A DNA stretch of 64,000 nucleotides from positions 1 to 64,000 of the forward strand of contig JAKISY010000005.1 in assembly GCA_021648365.1 (NCBI GenBank), in the 5' to 3' direction. A model generated the notes under the pieces. The model saw nothing but the letters and a program-made list of their open reading frames with translations, searched no databases and was not told the DNA's origin. Source of the stretch: Verrucomicrobiales bacterium. GTDB taxonomy: Bacteria; Verrucomicrobiota; Verrucomicrobiia; Verrucomicrobiales; DEV007. The position numbers and the translations under genes were made by a program. Shown piece after piece: positions 26,332-34,812 of the stretch (positions within the stretch are counted from its first letter, which is position 1; each line of letters opens with the position of its first letter).

Positions 26332-27462
26332 TCAGGATAGTCTGCGAGCGATATATCGGAAGGTGACCCAAAGTGAAACGATGATGACAGCTAAAAGGGT
26401 TAATAATATCACTATCGAAGCAATGATGCTGAAGGGGTCGAAGTAATCGTGAGAAGGTTCTTCTGCACTCCCTTTGTAAAACCCGGCTTCGAGCACGGTG
26501 GGGAGGAGGAGGTTTTGATTCTCCATTTCTGCTAAAATGACTTTGAAAGGAGTCGCCTTGCCTTGCTGAATGAATTGCAATTCGATTTTTTGGAATTGAT
26601 TAAGCCAATTTTTAGCTGCATCAAATTCTTCATAGATTTGATCCATGCCTCTTCCTCTCTCAATCACATGTTCCGGAGTTTTGTTGTTATCCCAAATCGT
26701 GTTAATGTTGTCGTATCTACCTTCAATCACGGAAGGGTAGAAATTAGGCCGTTGGGTGGGTTTGATTAAGCTTTGGGCGCGGTGATAGGCACGCAGCGCC
26801 AATTGATAATCACCTCGAGTAAATAAAATGTCGCCAAGCACGACATAGGCGTCGGGAAATTGGTAATCATTTTTGATCAAGGTCACTACGTATTCTTCGT
26901 TGGCGACTTTGGCGGTGGCTTCAGGCCCAGCATTGTAGCGGATACCTAGGAAGTTTTTTTCAATAATGTCCTGTGATTGAGTGCCTGCCAACCATTGGAT
27001 CATCTTTAGGTAATAATCTCCAAGTCCCATGTGCCCGCCGGGTTTGATTCCCAATGCTTGAGCTATGTATTTTTCAGCTTGTGCATAATCACCCTTTTTC
27101 TTGAACATCACTCCGAGATTGGAGGAGGTTTCGTAACGACTAGGGTGTAGCTTCTCATTCCCCTCAAATTCAGCCTGTGCGAATTTCCATTTTTTTAGCT
27201 TGGTGTAGGCAGAACCCAAATCGTTGCGGGCTTCAAACTGTTTTGGGCTAGATTTTAAGATTTTCCGAGTACGAATGATTTCATGCTCATAGAAAGCCGC
27301 TCCATGATGCGGGAAAGCTCCGAGGATTAGCGGCAACAAGTCATCAGTGATCTCAATCTCATCGAGACGCGAGTAGCTGGTATTGATGCAGGCAGTCAAC
27401 GCGTGGGTGAATAGGCTGAGGCTAAGAATGCCGAGGCTAAGTAAACGTAGTTCTGATTTCAT
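26332..27462 (-). CDS. TPR lipoprotein with C-terminal membrane helix
   Basis: From the ATG at 27462 there are 376 residues. A lipoprotein-type signal ends in HALTAC (cysteine near residue 24). TPR units cover about 60-220; NDLGSAYTKLKKWKFAQAEF and SNLGVMFKKKGDYAQAEKYI are clear. A further TPR-like unit reads VVLGDILFTRGDYQLALRAY. A membrane helix at about 345-368 (IIASIVILLTLLAVIIVSLW) ends the protein. I recognise no specific family; TPR proteins act as scaffolds. The gene stands alone. Confidence 0.75.
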   Translation of the reverse strand: MKSELRLLSLGILSLSLFTHALTACINTSYSRLDEIEITDDLLPLILGAFPHHGAAFYEHEIIRTRKILKSSPKQFEARNDLGSAYTKLKKWKFAQAEFEGNEKLHPSRYETSSNLGVMFKKKGDYAQAEKYIAQALGIKPGGHMGLGDYYLKMIQWLAGTQSQDIIEKNFLGIRYNAGPEATAKVANEEYVVTLIKNDYQFPDAYVVLGDILFTRGDYQLALRAYHRAQSLIKPTQRPNFYPSVIEGRYDNINTIWDNNKTPEHVIERGRGMDQIYEEFDAAKNWLNQFQKIELQFIQQGKATPFKVILAEMENQNLLLPTVLEAGFYKGSAEEPSHDYFDPFSIIASIVILLTLLAVIIVSLWVTFRYIARRLS

Positions 27463-27571
27463 GGAGCGAAGCGGTGGGTTGAGGAGAGTGATCAAAAAGT
27501 GGCATTTTTATACACGAACTAAGGTTGCGGGAAGGGTTGTGATCGGGAAGTTTTTTGTATCACATCTATCT

Positions 27572-27850
27572 ATGAAAACTTCAGACATAAAAATCACCGC
27601 TGTTCGCACGAACTATCAGCATAATGCTTACCGAACGATGATCAAGTTTGGAGGCGTGGCTTTGGACAAAGCTACGGTGATCAATGTCGAATGCGAGGTG
27701 GTTACCCGTGATGGCAAGGCTGCGAGTGGTTTTGGGTCTATGCCGTTATCAAATATTTGGGCTTTCCCTTCGCGTGAAATGGATGCTGTTTTAGGTGCCT
27801 GTTTTAGGTGCCTGACCATATATAGAAAGTTATTGACGGCTTGGGTTTGA
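27572..27850 (+). pseudogene. enolase-superfamily N-terminal remnant
   Basis: From an ATG at 27572 the reading gives a mandelate-racemase/enolase-like N-terminus: KITAVRTNYQHNAYRTMIKF, GGVALDKATVINVECEVVTR and FGSMPLSNIWAFPSREMDAV. This resembles the capping domain of a verrucomicrobial/planctomycetal enolase-superfamily protein. Similarity stops after about 72 residues. There a 13-base tandem duplication GTTTTAGGTGCCT occurs (27788-27813) and a short unrelated tail follows. The barrel domain is absent, and the RAYT gene begins 19 bases after the stop. The gene was probably truncated when the transposase-bearing segment arrived. Confidence 0.6.
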
Positions 27851-27868
27851 TTTAATAATATTAAATTC

Positions 27869-28948
27869 ATGAGGAAGACGCGTGAATTTTTATTGGGGCC
27901 GAAGGGGCAGGACAACTATTATCATGTGGTGAGCCGGACGGCTGGGAGGTATATTTTGTTTGGGGATGATGAGAAGGAGGCGTTTCGTGTTTTGATGCTC
28001 AAGCAGTTGAAGTTTTCGGGGCTGCGGGCACTGGCTTGGTGTTTTATGGGAAATCACTTTCATCTGCTGCTGGAGGTGCCGGATAAGAAGGAGGCTTTGC
28101 GGGGGTGGTCGCGGGAGGATTATTTGAATCGTTTGAAGATGTTGAAGGGGGAGTGGTCGACGAAGATGGTGATGGCGGAGGTGGAGCGGTGTCAGGAGAT
28201 GGGGGCGGAGAGTCGTTTGGATGAAGTCGCGGAGGGGGTGAAGGAGAGGTTGTTTGATCTGTCGATGTTTATGAAGGAGCTGAAGATGAAAATGACGCTG
28301 GCTTATAACAAAAAACATGGTCGGGATGGGACTTTGTGGCAGGGGCGTTTTAAGAGTGTGCTGCTAGAAGGCACTGGCGAGGGGGATGATGGCAGCGATG
28401 CGCTGAGAACGGTAGCGGCGTACATTGATTTGAATCCGATTCGGGCGGGGTTGGCGCAGGTGCCGGAGGGCTATCGCTGGTGTTCGTATGCGGCGGCGGT
28501 GGCGGGGAATCGGGCGGCGCGACAGGCTTTGACGTTTGCGGTGACGGGTCGTCAACGGGTGGCTTGGAGGAAGGTGGAGGCGGAGTATCGTTGTTTGCTG
28601 TATGTGAAAGGGGAAGAGGTGGAGGCTGATGTGAACCTCCGCCGCCAAGGCTATGGCGGTCAAGCGGTGGATGGTTACAACAAGGGTAAGGGAGGGTTCA
28701 GTCAGGCGGAGATCGCTGAGGTATTGGAAGCTGGAGGGTGTTTACCTGTGTCGGTGGCGCTGCGTTGTCGGGTGCGCTATTTTAGTGATGGGGCGGTGTT
28801 GGGGAGTCAGCGATTTGTGGATGACTTTTTTGAAGATAGGAGGGATCAGTTTGGAAAGAAGAGAAAGGATGGTGGACGTAGGATGCGGGGGGCGCAGTGG
28901 GGGAAATTACGGGTGCTTCGCGATCTGCGCCGGGATGTGATTGCTTAG
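27869..28948 (+). CDS. REP-associated tyrosine transposase (RAYT, Y1/HUH type)
   Basis: The 359-residue protein opens with NYYHVVSRTAGRYILFGDDE. It has the HUH-type metal motif ALAWCFMGNHFHLLLEVP (H63 and H65) and a later LAYNKKHGRDGTLWQGRFKS, with the likely nucleophile tyrosine Y146, followed by AAYIDLNPIRAGL. These are diagnostic of RAYT/TnpA_REP proteins, single-copy relatives of IS200/IS605 transposases that cut palindromic DNA. At about residues 258-267 the segment RRQGYGGQAV is encoded by a palindrome (28642-28659), as if a repeat had inserted in frame. The gene seems otherwise intact. Confidence 0.9.
   Translation: MRKTREFLLGPKGQDNYYHVVSRTAGRYILFGDDEKEAFRVLMLKQLKFSGLRALAWCFMGNHFHLLLEVPDKKEALRGWSREDYLNRLKMLKGEWSTKMVMAEVERCQEMGAESRLDEVAEGVKERLFDLSMFMKELKMKMTLAYNKKHGRDGTLWQGRFKSVLLEGTGEGDDGSDALRTVAAYIDLNPIRAGLAQVPEGYRWCSYAAAVAGNRAARQALTFAVTGRQRVAWRKVEAEYRCLLYVKGEEVEADVNLRRQGYGGQAVDGYNKGKGGFSQAEIAEVLEAGGCLPVSVALRCRVRYFSDGAVLGSQRFVDDFFEDRRDQFGKKRKDGGRRMRGAQWGKLRVLRDLRRDVIA
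28642..28659. repeat. palindrome inside the RAYT gene
   Basis: CCGCCA/TGGCGG arms of 6 bp with a 6-nt centre (AGGCTA) lie within the transposase reading frame and encode the RRQGYGGQ segment. From memory, this palindrome type is also common between genes in other bacteria. Here it interrupts a variable, probably surface-exposed part of the protein. Confidence 0.6.
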
Positions 28949-29000
28949 CCGTTGATAGTTGTAGCTTTAGGTGGATTTGATTGAACGGGAGCGGGTAAGG

Positions 29001-30188
29001 CTATAGCTGAACGCTGACGGCTTCAGCCGCTCGGCGGGCTTTTTCGCGGGCGGCTTGGATGCTTTGGTCGCGGGCGATGGCGACTGCCATGCGGCGGTGA
29101 CCGTTGACTTCGGGTTTGCCAAAAAGACGGATCTGTGTGTCGGGCTCTTGCAGTGCTGCGGCGAGATTACCGAAGGCGACGTTTTTGGATTTGCCTTCGA
29201 CGAGGATGACGGCGGAGGCGGAGGGACCGTGTTGCACGATGTTAGGGATGGGTAGTCCGAGGATGGCGCGGGTATGTAGGGCGAACTGACTGAGATCCTG
29301 TGAGATCATGGTCACCATACCGGTGTCGTGGGGGCGTGGGGAGACTTCGCTGAAAATGATTTGATCGCCTTTGATGAAGAGCTCGACGCCGAACAGTCCA
29401 CGTCCGCCAAGGGCTGTGGTGATTTTTTCTGCATATTTTTGGGCTGCGGCGAGAGCGGCTGGGGTCATGGCTTGTGGTTGCCAAGATTCTCGGTAGTCAC
29501 CATCGACTTGGATGTGGCCGATGGGGGCGCAAAAGCTGGTGCCATCTATATGGCGGACGGTGAGTAGGGTGATCTCGTAATCGAAGTCGACAAAACCTTC
29601 GACGATGACTTTGCCTGCACCGCTGCGCCCGCCTTCTTGGGCGTAGGTCCAGGCGGCATCAATTTCATCAGTTTTGCGAATGGTGCTTTGTCCTTTGCCT
29701 GAGGAGGACATGATGGGCTTGATCACGCAGGGCAGGCCGATGGCTTCGATGGAGGCATCGAATTCTTCTTTGGTGGAGGCAAATTGGTAGGGGGAGGTGA
29801 TGAGGTCGAGTTCTTCGGCGGCGAGGCGGCGGATGCCTTCGCGGTTCATGGTGAGCTGGGTGGCGCGAGCGGTGGGGATGATGGTGGCGAGTCCTTCGGC
29901 TTCGATTTGGGTGAGCACGTCGGTGGCGATGGCTTCGACTTCGGGTACTACAAAGTCGGGATTTTCGAGTTCGATGGCGGCGCGTAGTTTGTCTGCATCG
30001 AGCATGGAAAAAACGTGGCAGCGGTCAGCTACTTGCATGGCGGGGGCATTGGCGTAAGCATCGCAGGCGATGACTTCTACACCGTAGCGCTGCAGTTCGA
30101 TGGCGACTTCTTTGCCGAGCTCGCCTGATCCGCAAAGCATGACGCGGGTGGCTGTGGGGGTGAATGGGGTGCCGATGGATGTGTTCAT
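29001..30188 (-). CDS. purT: formate-dependent phosphoribosylglycinamide formyltransferase PurT
   Basis: PurT makes formyl-GAR from GAR, formate and ATP in purine synthesis. The 395-residue length matches the family. VMLCGSGELGKEVAIELQRY at about 17-36 is the N-terminal nucleotide-binding fold, and PEVEAIATDVL and NREGIRRLAAEELDL follow. The ATP-grasp region contains PCVIKPIMSSSGKGQS and, later, GLFGVELFIKGDQIIFSEVS and RPHDTGMVTMISQDLSQF. The gene is alone and divergent from rlmN, 172 bases away. Confidence 0.97.
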   Translation of the reverse strand: MNTSIGTPFTPTATRVMLCGSGELGKEVAIELQRYGVEVIACDAYANAPAMQVADRCHVFSMLDADKLRAAIELENPDFVVPEVEAIATDVLTQIEAEGLATIIPTARATQLTMNREGIRRLAAEELDLITSPYQFASTKEEFDASIEAIGLPCVIKPIMSSSGKGQSTIRKTDEIDAAWTYAQEGGRSGAGKVIVEGFVDFDYEITLLTVRHIDGTSFCAPIGHIQVDGDYRESWQPQAMTPAALAAAQKYAEKITTALGGRGLFGVELFIKGDQIIFSEVSPRPHDTGMVTMISQDLSQFALHTRAILGLPIPNIVQHGPSASAVILVEGKSKNVAFGNLAAALQEPDTQIRLFGKPEVNGHRRMAVAIARDQSIQAAREKARRAAEAVSVQL

Positions 30189-30360
30189 AAAAAATGGGTT
30201 GCTAAGATGAGTGGGGAATGAATGTCATTTTATGAGGGTGAATTCAAGGTTTGTTCTGGAAAAGCAGTAAAAAAGATGAGTGAGAAGTGGTGTCGTAAGC
30301 TTGCGGGTATGGCAGCTTGGTACATGTTGAGGTATTAAGAAAGTTTCACAAGAAGCGTGT

Positions 30361-31476
30361 GTGCAGATGGAGGGAAAAAAAATAGGAAATAAAACGGTAT
30401 CAGTACCATCGATTTTGGGTTTGGGTAAAGAGGGCTTGGATGCTTGGTTGGCGGAGCGTGGGGAGAAAGCTTTCCGAGCGAAACAGATCCTGGAATGGTT
30501 GTTTGTGAAGCGAGTGGAGAGCTTTGCTGAGATGCTGAATTTGAGTGTGGCTTTGCGTGCTGAACTGGAGGCTTGTTTTTGTATCAATCCACTGGAAATC
30601 GTGGAGGTCAATGGGGCGAAGGATGCAACGCGTAAGTTCCTCTTTCGTTTGCAGGATGGTAGGTTGGTGGAGTCGGTATTTATCAAGGCTTCGCAGGGGT
30701 CGCAGGGACAGCAGAGTGACCGACAGACGCTGTGTGTGTCGAGTCAGGTGGGCTGCGCGTATGACTGTAAATTTTGTGCTAGCGGATTGGCGGGGTTCAC
30801 GCGTAATCTGAGCACGGCGGAGATCGTTGCTCAGTTATTGAGTGTGGAGGCGGAATCGGGGGAGAAGGTGAACAATGTGGTGTTCATGGGGATGGGGGAG
30901 CCCTTGGCTAATTATACTAACTTGGCGGCATCGATCAAGATTCTGAATGCTCACTGGGGGGTGGGTATCGGCGGGCGAAGTATCACGGTTTCGACCAGTG
31001 GCTTGGCTCCGCAGATCAAGAAACTGGCGGACGATACGGAGGCGCAGATCCGCTTGGCGATTTCTTTGCATGGAGCGAGTGATGAGGTGCGCTCGCGTAT
31101 CATGCCGGTGAATGATAAATACAATTTGGATCGTTTGTTTGAAGCGCTGCACTATTGGCGTGAGCGTCGCAAGCAGCGTTTGACTTTTGAATACATTTTG
31201 ATCGAGGGGATGAATGACAGCTTGGATCAAGCGCGGTTGTTAGGCAAGCGGGCGAAGTCGGTGGGTGCCTTGGTGAATTTGATTCCGTATAATACGGTGG
31301 AAGGTCTGCCGTGGAAGAGGCCTTCGGAAGAGCAACAGGAGGCGTTTTTGAGGGCGGTGAAATCGAGCGATGTGGCGGCTACGCTGAGGAGAGAAAAGGG
31401 GGGGGATATCAACGCGGCTTGCGGGCAGCTGAGATTGAGGCGTGAGGAGGAGCTGGAGATTAGCGGGGAGGGTTAA
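30361..31476 (+). CDS. rlmN: 23S rRNA (adenine2503-C2)-methyltransferase RlmN
   Basis: RlmN is a radical-SAM enzyme that methylates A2503 of 23S rRNA and A37 of some tRNAs. The [4Fe-4S] motif is QVGCAYDCKFCASG, with cysteines at about 132, 136 and 139 (CX3CX2C). VVFMGMGEPLANY and ITVSTSGLAP follow, and the conserved C-terminal cysteine occurs in GGDINAACGQL. The 371-residue length fits. The start may be the GTG at 30361 or the ATG at 30367. A 3-nt-loop hairpin lies about 40 bases downstream. Confidence 0.96.
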   Translation: MQMEGKKIGNKTVSVPSILGLGKEGLDAWLAERGEKAFRAKQILEWLFVKRVESFAEMLNLSVALRAELEACFCINPLEIVEVNGAKDATRKFLFRLQDGRLVESVFIKASQGSQGQQSDRQTLCVSSQVGCAYDCKFCASGLAGFTRNLSTAEIVAQLLSVEAESGEKVNNVVFMGMGEPLANYTNLAASIKILNAHWGVGIGGRSITVSTSGLAPQIKKLADDTEAQIRLAISLHGASDEVRSRIMPVNDKYNLDRLFEALHYWRERRKQRLTFEYILIEGMNDSLDQARLLGKRAKSVGALVNLIPYNTVEGLPWKRPSEEQQEAFLRAVKSSDVAATLRREKGGDINAACGQLRLRREEELEISGEG

Positions 31477-31514
31477 TCAGCGCTTATCGGTGTGAGCTGA
31501 CGCTGCGTGAGAGG

Positions 31515-31531
31515 ACAGGTTGAAAACCTGT
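31515..31531. repeat. short hairpin ACAGGTT/AACCTGT
   Basis: A perfect 7-bp inverted repeat with loop GAA lies between the converging rlmN and the minus-strand secreted-protein gene. It may serve as a terminator in either direction, but no T-run follows. It matches the 3-nt-loop hairpin set. Confidence 0.5.
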
Positions 31532-31553
31532 AACACATAGGGGATGACTGGGG

Positions 31554-32099
31554 TCATCTCAGCTCGATCACCATGATGAGTTGACCTTTGCCCCATTTGG
31601 GACCGGTGATGAAGATTGGTTGCTGGCGCAGGATGACGTCGGTTTTGAGTAGCACGTTTTTATCGCGCCATAATTGGAGGTGCAGGTTCACTCCATCGTT
31701 GTTGCCCGTGGGACCTTTGGAATCGATTTTCAGGAAAAGGTCTTTGGATGGTACGACCCATGACTCGTATTCGCTGAAGATGTGCTGGGTGTGTTCTCCT
31801 AGCAGTTGGAAGTTTTTTCCAGTGAAGGCTTTGCTGAGTCGAGTGATGGTTTTTTGGTCGGCAGTATGGGCGGTGGTGTTGATTTTCTCTGGCGTGGCAA
31901 AGATCAAGGCTGCCCAGATCTTCCCGTCACGATGCGCTGTGGCTCTTTTATTGGCATGGGCGTTGGCAGCTTTAGCCGATGGAGTTTTGTTTTTTTGCGC
32001 CTGACTCTCATTTTGTAAAAAAACAAAACTCAAAGTGAGAACAAGTGCGGTGCACCAGGCGGTCTTCATGAAGCGAGATGTGGGAAGCTTGAATTTCAC
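31554..32099 (-). CDS. secreted protein of unknown function
   Basis: The 181-residue product has a signal peptide (about residues 11-34, TALVLTLSFVFLQNESQAQ) and then a soluble domain rich in beta-strand pattern, ending QQPIFITGPKWGKGQLIMVI. I recognise no family. Its GTG start overlaps the anti-sigma stop by four bases (GTGA), so it is the last gene of the OmpA-sigma-anti-sigma operon. An ATG ten codons later (32069) would give a more standard signal peptide. Confidence 0.65.
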   Translation of the reverse strand: MKFKLPTSRFMKTAWCTALVLTLSFVFLQNESQAQKNKTPSAKAANAHANKRATAHRDGKIWAALIFATPEKINTTAHTADQKTITRLSKAFTGKNFQLLGEHTQHIFSEYESWVVPSKDLFLKIDSKGPTGNNDGVNLHLQLWRDKNVLLKTDVILRQQPIFITGPKWGKGQLIMVIELR

Positions 32100-32761
32100 A
32101 GGTTGTTGGGGCTGGCTTTACGGATGTTGGGACGTCCGTAATGGTCGTTTTCTAGGATGACGAGGGCTTGGTTGTTGTGTTTGTCTCGAAGGGTGGTGGT
32201 GGCGAGCGCGGCGTCGGGCTGGTAGCTGCTGGGGAAGATGCCGCTGATCTCGACGTCGGAGGGGATGGCGTCTAGTCCTTCGAGCACGATGATGGTGGCT
32301 TGGGCTTCTGCGTTGTATTGGATGCTTGCCTCTACATTGGGGTTAGGCGTGTAGGTGCCGACGATTTCACTTTGGGTAGCCGAATTGGCAGGGCCGAAGA
32401 CGGAATGCACGATCAGTCCGATGGCGAGAGCGCCAAATGCGAGTCCCGCAAAAAGTCGTGAGCGGGTGAACAGGGGGAAGAAGTGGGCTTCTTCTCTCAT
32501 GTTGATAGCTGCAGGCTCGGCTGCTGGGCTATCTTCTTCGAGTAGTCGTTGTTGGATGCGATGATTGAAAAAATCGGGATAGGGCAGGTTTTCTTCCTGC
32601 GGCAGTTCTTGACGCAAGAGTTTACCAGTTTCATCAGCTGATTGTTTTAGCTCGATCAGTTCTGGCTGAGCATCGAGAAGATGGCGAACTTGTTCGTCGT
32701 CGAGTTCTCCGTCGATCCACTGAGTGATCTGAGTGAGTTTTTTTTCGTCTTCAGTTTTCAT
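32096..32761 (-). CDS. anti-sigma-like membrane protein
   Basis: The 221-residue protein has an N-terminal cytoplasmic part with ITQWIDGELDDEQVRHLLDA, like the start of anti-sigma-factor domains but without their zinc cysteines. A membrane helix lies at about 103-123 (LFAGLAFGALAIGLIVHSVF) and an extracytoplasmic C-terminal domain follows. Its start overlaps the sigma gene stop by four bases. It probably binds the ECF sigma factor encoded upstream and releases it on an envelope signal. Confidence 0.75.
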   Translation of the reverse strand: MKTEDEKKLTQITQWIDGELDDEQVRHLLDAQPELIELKQSADETGKLLRQELPQEENLPYPDFFNHRIQQRLLEEDSPAAEPAAINMREEAHFFPLFTRSRLFAGLAFGALAIGLIVHSVFGPANSATQSEIVGTYTPNPNVEASIQYNAEAQATIIVLEGLDAIPSDVEISGIFPSSYQPDAALATTTLRDKHNNQALVILENDHYGRPNIRKASPNNL

Positions 32762-33450
32762 GAGGGTCGGATGTTTTGTTCGGTGAAAATGGCCTGCAGT
32801 TTTTTGCGGGCATAAAAGAGGCGTGACATGACGGTGCCGATGCTGCAGTGATTGCGTTCGGCGATTTCTTCATAGCGTAGTCCATCGACTTCTTTTAAGA
32901 GGATGACGGAGCGGTGCTCGGGTGAGAGTAGGGCGAGGGCGTCGCGGATGCTTTGTTTGAGTTCGTTACCTTGAGCGTGTTGATCGGGGCGCGCCATGTC
33001 GCGTGGGGCGGTGGGTGCGCTGCGGTCGATCTGGCTGGACTGGATGTTGTCGTCGAATTCGGCTTTGATCACTCGGTTTTGTTTTTTTCTCAGCCAATCG
33101 TAGGTGACGTTGTGGGAGATGCGGTAGAGCCAAGTGTAAAAGTTGGAGCGTGCTTGAAATTTGGGCAGCGCCTTCCATGCTTTGACGAAGGTGTCTTGCG
33201 CCAAATCCCAGGCGTCGGCTTCGTTGTGGATCATGTTCATGGTCATGGCGTATATTCTTCCGCGATAGCGGGTCACCAGTTGATCGAAGGCTTGCATATC
33301 GCCTGCCTGCGATCGGCTTACGAGTATTTCATCGGCTGGTTCCACGTTTTCACTGTTTTCAGGGTCGTTCAATGCGTCAGCACCGCTGGGTCTATCGACT
33401 TCGCTTTGCTGCTTACCTTGGTTGGACGCTGTGCTATCGTTTTTATTCAC
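32758..33450 (-). CDS. ECF sigma factor, RpoE/SigW-like
   Basis: This 230-residue sigma factor starts with a hydrophilic tail of about 40 residues. Region 2 follows (SRSQAGDMQAFDQLVTRYRG, EADAWDLAQDTFVKAWKALP, YTWLYRISHNVTYDWLRKKQ), then region 4 (LSPEHRSVILLKEVDGLRYE and IAERNHCSIGTVMSRLFYAR). It is close to the RpoE group that answers cell-envelope stress. The start is GTG at 33450. The OmpA-like gene lies 11 bases upstream and the anti-sigma gene overlaps its stop, so the three are one unit. Confidence 0.92.
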   Translation of the reverse strand: MNKNDSTASNQGKQQSEVDRPSGADALNDPENSENVEPADEILVSRSQAGDMQAFDQLVTRYRGRIYAMTMNMIHNEADAWDLAQDTFVKAWKALPKFQARSNFYTWLYRISHNVTYDWLRKKQNRVIKAEFDDNIQSSQIDRSAPTAPRDMARPDQHAQGNELKQSIRDALALLSPEHRSVILLKEVDGLRYEEIAERNHCSIGTVMSRLFYARKKLQAIFTEQNIRPS

Positions 33451-33461
33451 CCAGCAGAGGA

Positions 33462-34541
33462 TTATTTTTTTATGACGATCTCAACGCGGCGATTGAGGGC
33501 TTGGGCGTTGGGGTTTCCGTTAGGATTGACCAGTGGTCGGCTTTTGCCATAACCTACGGCTTGCATGTTGTTGCCGTCGATTTTCAGCACTTCGATTAGC
33601 CAATCGCGAACGGCTCCTGCGCGGCGTAGGCTGAGTTGGTAGTTGGCGTCTGCTCCGCCGATGGTATCGGTGTGCCCTTCGATGATGAATTTTGAGTTGG
33701 GGTTGGTCTGGATGATGAAGCCGAGTTTCATCATACTGAGGCGGGCTTCTTCGCGTAGTTCCCATTGATTGTAGCCGAAAAGCAGGTCGGTGGGCATGAG
33801 GATGGGTTTGGTGCCATCGGGGATGCCGCCGCCAGTTTTGCCCAGTAGTCCATCTAAGCTGCTGAAACCTCGGGTGATGTCGGATCCTCCATCGCTGCTG
33901 GAGACTCGTGCGGCGGCGCGGCGGAAAAACTCGTCGGTGTCTACGCCTTTGGTGATGTCGTCCATGTTGAGCTCGAGCACGGGCTGCACGTTGGAGACGA
34001 CAGGGCTGTCTTCGATCAGTTTTTCACGTAGATTCTGCAGGTCTTTGCTGATGAGATTGGCGGCGGCGACATCGATTTGTTCTGCAGCTTCGACGAGTAT
34101 TTTTTTTGGAGCGGCGGGTTGGATATTGGAAAAAATCTGGGTGCTATCGACTGCTGGGGTGAGTTTGATCTCTTTGTCGGGCAGTTGATCGAGGATGTCG
34201 AACTCATCGAGGGTGTCGTCGAGCAGGGGCATGGCTCCCTCCATTTTTTCTGGGGTGATGGGTTCGGGGGCTTGAGGTGGTTTGGGGAGAAAGTTTTCGA
34301 GGGTTTCCTGATCGATGATCAATTGTTCTTTCTGGCGATTCTGAAAAACGATCTCTTCTTTAAAACCGGGAGTCATTTGCGCCTGCCATTTGAGCAGACC
34401 GAGGGTGAAGTAGAGCACTAGGTGTAAAACGATGGAGATGACAATCGCCAACAAGATCCACCAGCCTATATTGCGGGTGCTTTCGCTTTTGAAATTGGCG
34501 GCATGCCCAGTGGCGTTTTGCCATGAATAGTTCGACTGCAT
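33462..34541 (-). CDS. OmpA-family protein with N-terminal membrane anchor
   Basis: The 359-residue protein has a short cytoplasmic start, a membrane helix (about 28-51, WWILLAIVISIVLHLVLYFT) and a long proline/acid-rich linker. The C-terminal OmpA peptidoglycan-binding domain (about 245-359) contains FIIEGHTDTIGGADANYQLS and AVGYGKSRPLVNPNGN, ending in NRRVEIVIKK. It thus bridges inner membrane and cell wall, in the manner of MotB/TolR-like anchors. It heads the operon with an envelope-type sigma factor, which suggests cell-wall sensing. Confidence 0.88.
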   Translation of the reverse strand: MQSNYSWQNATGHAANFKSESTRNIGWWILLAIVISIVLHLVLYFTLGLLKWQAQMTPGFKEEIVFQNRQKEQLIIDQETLENFLPKPPQAPEPITPEKMEGAMPLLDDTLDEFDILDQLPDKEIKLTPAVDSTQIFSNIQPAAPKKILVEAAEQIDVAAANLISKDLQNLREKLIEDSPVVSNVQPVLELNMDDITKGVDTDEFFRRAAARVSSSDGGSDITRGFSSLDGLLGKTGGGIPDGTKPILMPTDLLFGYNQWELREEARLSMMKLGFIIQTNPNSKFIIEGHTDTIGGADANYQLSLRRAGAVRDWLIEVLKIDGNNMQAVGYGKSRPLVNPNGNPNAQALNRRVEIVIKK

Positions 34542-34812
34542 GTATGGTTCTGGTCTTGGTGGGACAGTATAGCAGAAAATAGAGGCTTTGGAATTAGAAT
34601 ACTGGATCTGAGTGGGTAGCGGGCTTAATACGGCTCAATAGCTTGATTGCCTTAGTTTTACCGCTAGGTTAATTTACGCTGGAAAATAGAGTGATGCTTC
34701 CCGTATAAATCAGGCCGAGCAAAATCTAGATAATGTCGCAAGTTTCAAAAAAGACAGAAGTTGAGGAATTCGAGGGTGTTTTTTTGAGGTTTGGAGTAAG
34801 AACGCGAGAATT

